A DNA stretch of 64,000 nucleotides from Rhodopseudomonas palustris (GTDB lineage: Bacteria; Pseudomonadota; Alphaproteobacteria; Rhizobiales; Xanthobacteraceae): contig NZ_QYYD01000012.1 of the NCBI RefSeq assembly GCF_003591005.1, forward strand, positions 1 to 64,000. The letters are read 5' to 3'. How positions within the stretch are numbered: the stretch's first letter is position 1; every line of letters begins with the position of its first letter. A program made the translations under genes and the position numbers. Below, one piece after another: positions 63,066-64,000 of the stretch. The notes beneath the pieces were generated by a model. It saw only the letters and a list, made by a program, of their open reading frames with translations, made no database searches and was not told the DNA's origin.

Positions 63066-64000
63066 ATGCACCTGAAGCTCGACGCCAGCGCCAGTATCGA
63101 CGACGGCGACGTCGCGCGCGATCTGGGGCAGGAGCCAGCCGAGATCGTCGTGCTATCCGCCGCCGACACCGACCTCGCGGCGTTCGCCGCCGCCCGCGCC
63201 GAACTTCCCGTTGACTTCCCCAGCCTGCGCCTGACCAATCTGCTGGCGCTCGGCCATCCGGCGTCGGTCGATCTCTATGTCGAGCGCACGCTCGCCAAAG
63301 CCAAGATCGTCATTCTGCGCATGCTCGGCGGCGAGGCGTATTGGCCGCACGGCGTCGAGAGCCTGCGCCGCGACGCGTTCGCGCGCGGCGCGCTGTTCGT
63401 CTGCATCCCGGGCGAACTCACCTGGAACGCCGATCTTGCGGCGCGCAGCAATGCCGATCTCGATGACGCGCATGCGCTGTGGCGCTACTGCACCGAAGGC
63501 GGTGTCGAGAATCTGCGGCTGGCGCTGCGCTACGCCGCCTGGATGATCCTGCGCGACGACGCGCCGCCGCCGCCGCGACCGATGCCGGCCGCCGGTTACT
63601 GGCCCGCGGAGCCGCAACCGGCGCGGCGCAGCCGGGCGCTGATCATCTTCTACCGGGCGCTGGTGGCCAGCGGCGACACCGCGGCGATCGCAGCGCTGCG
63701 CGCGGCGCTGGAGGCGCGAGGGCTCGATGCGGCGTGTCTCCACGTCACCAGCCTGAAGGACGCGCGCTCGATCGCGTTCCTGCGCAGCGCGCTCGCCGCC
63801 GATCCGCCCGACGTGATCCTCAACGCCACCGCCTTCGCCACGGCGACCGCTTCTGACGACTCCGGCATCCTCGCCACGGCGGATTGCCCGATCCTGCAGA
63901 TCGCGCAGGCCGGCGTCAGCCGCGACAGCTGGGAGCAATCCAGCCGCGGCCTTAACCCGCGCGACCTGGCGATGCATGTCGTGCTGCCGGAAGTCGACGG
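63066..64000 (+). CDS. cobN: CobN, cobaltochelatase large subunit (5' part)
   Basis: The start of the large, magnesium-chelatase-H-like subunit that inserts cobalt into hydrogenobyrinate diamide. The first 311 residues are in the window; the family is usually 1100 residues or more, so most is beyond the edge. Marks are FPSLRLTNLLALGHPASVDLYVERTL, ILRMLGGEAYWPHGVESL and ALIIFYRALVASGD. ATG 63066 (MHLKLDASASI) is preceded by GAGGTGCATCCT. The frame is open to the last base without a stop. Confidence 0.95.
   Translation, partial: MHLKLDASASIDDGDVARDLGQEPAEIVVLSAADTDLAAFAAARAELPVDFPSLRLTNLLALGHPASVDLYVERTLAKAKIVILRMLGGEAYWPHGVESLRRDAFARGALFVCIPGELTWNADLAARSNADLDDAHALWRYCTEGGVENLRLALRYAAWMILRDDAPPPPRPMPAAGYWPAEPQPARRSRALIIFYRALVASGDTAAIAALRAALEARGLDAACLHVTSLKDARSIAFLRSALAADPPDVILNATAFATATASDDSGILATADCPILQIAQAGVSRDSWEQSSRGLNPRDLAMHVVLPEVD

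Overview
The window is GC-rich, gene-dense DNA from an alphaproteobacterium of the Rhodopseudomonas/Bradyrhizobium group, most likely Rhodopseudomonas palustris or a close relative. The assignment rests on the style of the proteins (a DUF6455-type protein, a LOV histidine kinase, several branched-chain-type solute receptors), on the aerobic-type cobalamin genes (cobN, cobW, bluB), and on several families of intergenic palindromic repeats that I recognise from this group. No database search was possible, so the species name is an inference.

Layout. 1-5.0 kb: a minus-strand branched-chain-type ABC uptake operon in which LivM and LivG are fused. 5.2-11.9 kb: an MFS exporter, HtpX protease, a class III nucleotidyl cyclase, a cytochrome P450 and an SDR. 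12-20 kb: two large GGDEF/EAL proteins flanking a frameshifted DUF6455 gene, a cytochrome c, an acyl-CoA dehydrogenase and small genes. 20.1-28.2 kb: a complete kdp potassium operon in the order small peptide-kdpF-A-B-C-D-E, with an 11-bp tandem direct repeat upstream that fits a KdpE box. 28.2-33.0 kb: gamma-glutamyltransferase-like protein, two small genes, a LOV hybrid histidine kinase and a YccF protein. 33.09 kb: tRNA-Arg(CCG), followed by about 3.3 kb of visibly AT-richer foreign-looking DNA. It carries a protein with a HEPN-like RX6H motif and a two-gene cassette of a Panacea/DUF4065 protein plus an unknown partner, which is a candidate toxin-antitoxin or defence islet.

36.8-44.7 kb: a diguanylate cyclase, then a catabolic cluster arranged around a LysR regulator. 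The cluster has a flavin reductase, an acyl-CoA-dehydrogenase-fold monooxygenase, an SsuA/NMT1-type ABC importer and an amidohydrolase that lacks two expected active-site residues. The same 14-bp sequence lies in front of both arms, which suggests one regulon for uptake and oxidation of an unknown, possibly nitrogen-containing, compound. 45.2-50.4 kb: a three-gene set ending in a zinc-ribbon/cyclase/ATPase/TPR signalling protein. 50.7-58.6 kb: a PepSY membrane protein, an IclR regulator with two orphan solute receptors, a YheT hydrolase, CutA, an FmdB zinc ribbon and small genes.

58.7-64.0 kb: cobalamin biosynthesis. cobT-bluB (lower ligand) run leftward. A B12 riboswitch reads rightward into a DUF1636 gene, cobU/cobP, cobW and the start of cobN, which is cut by the window edge.
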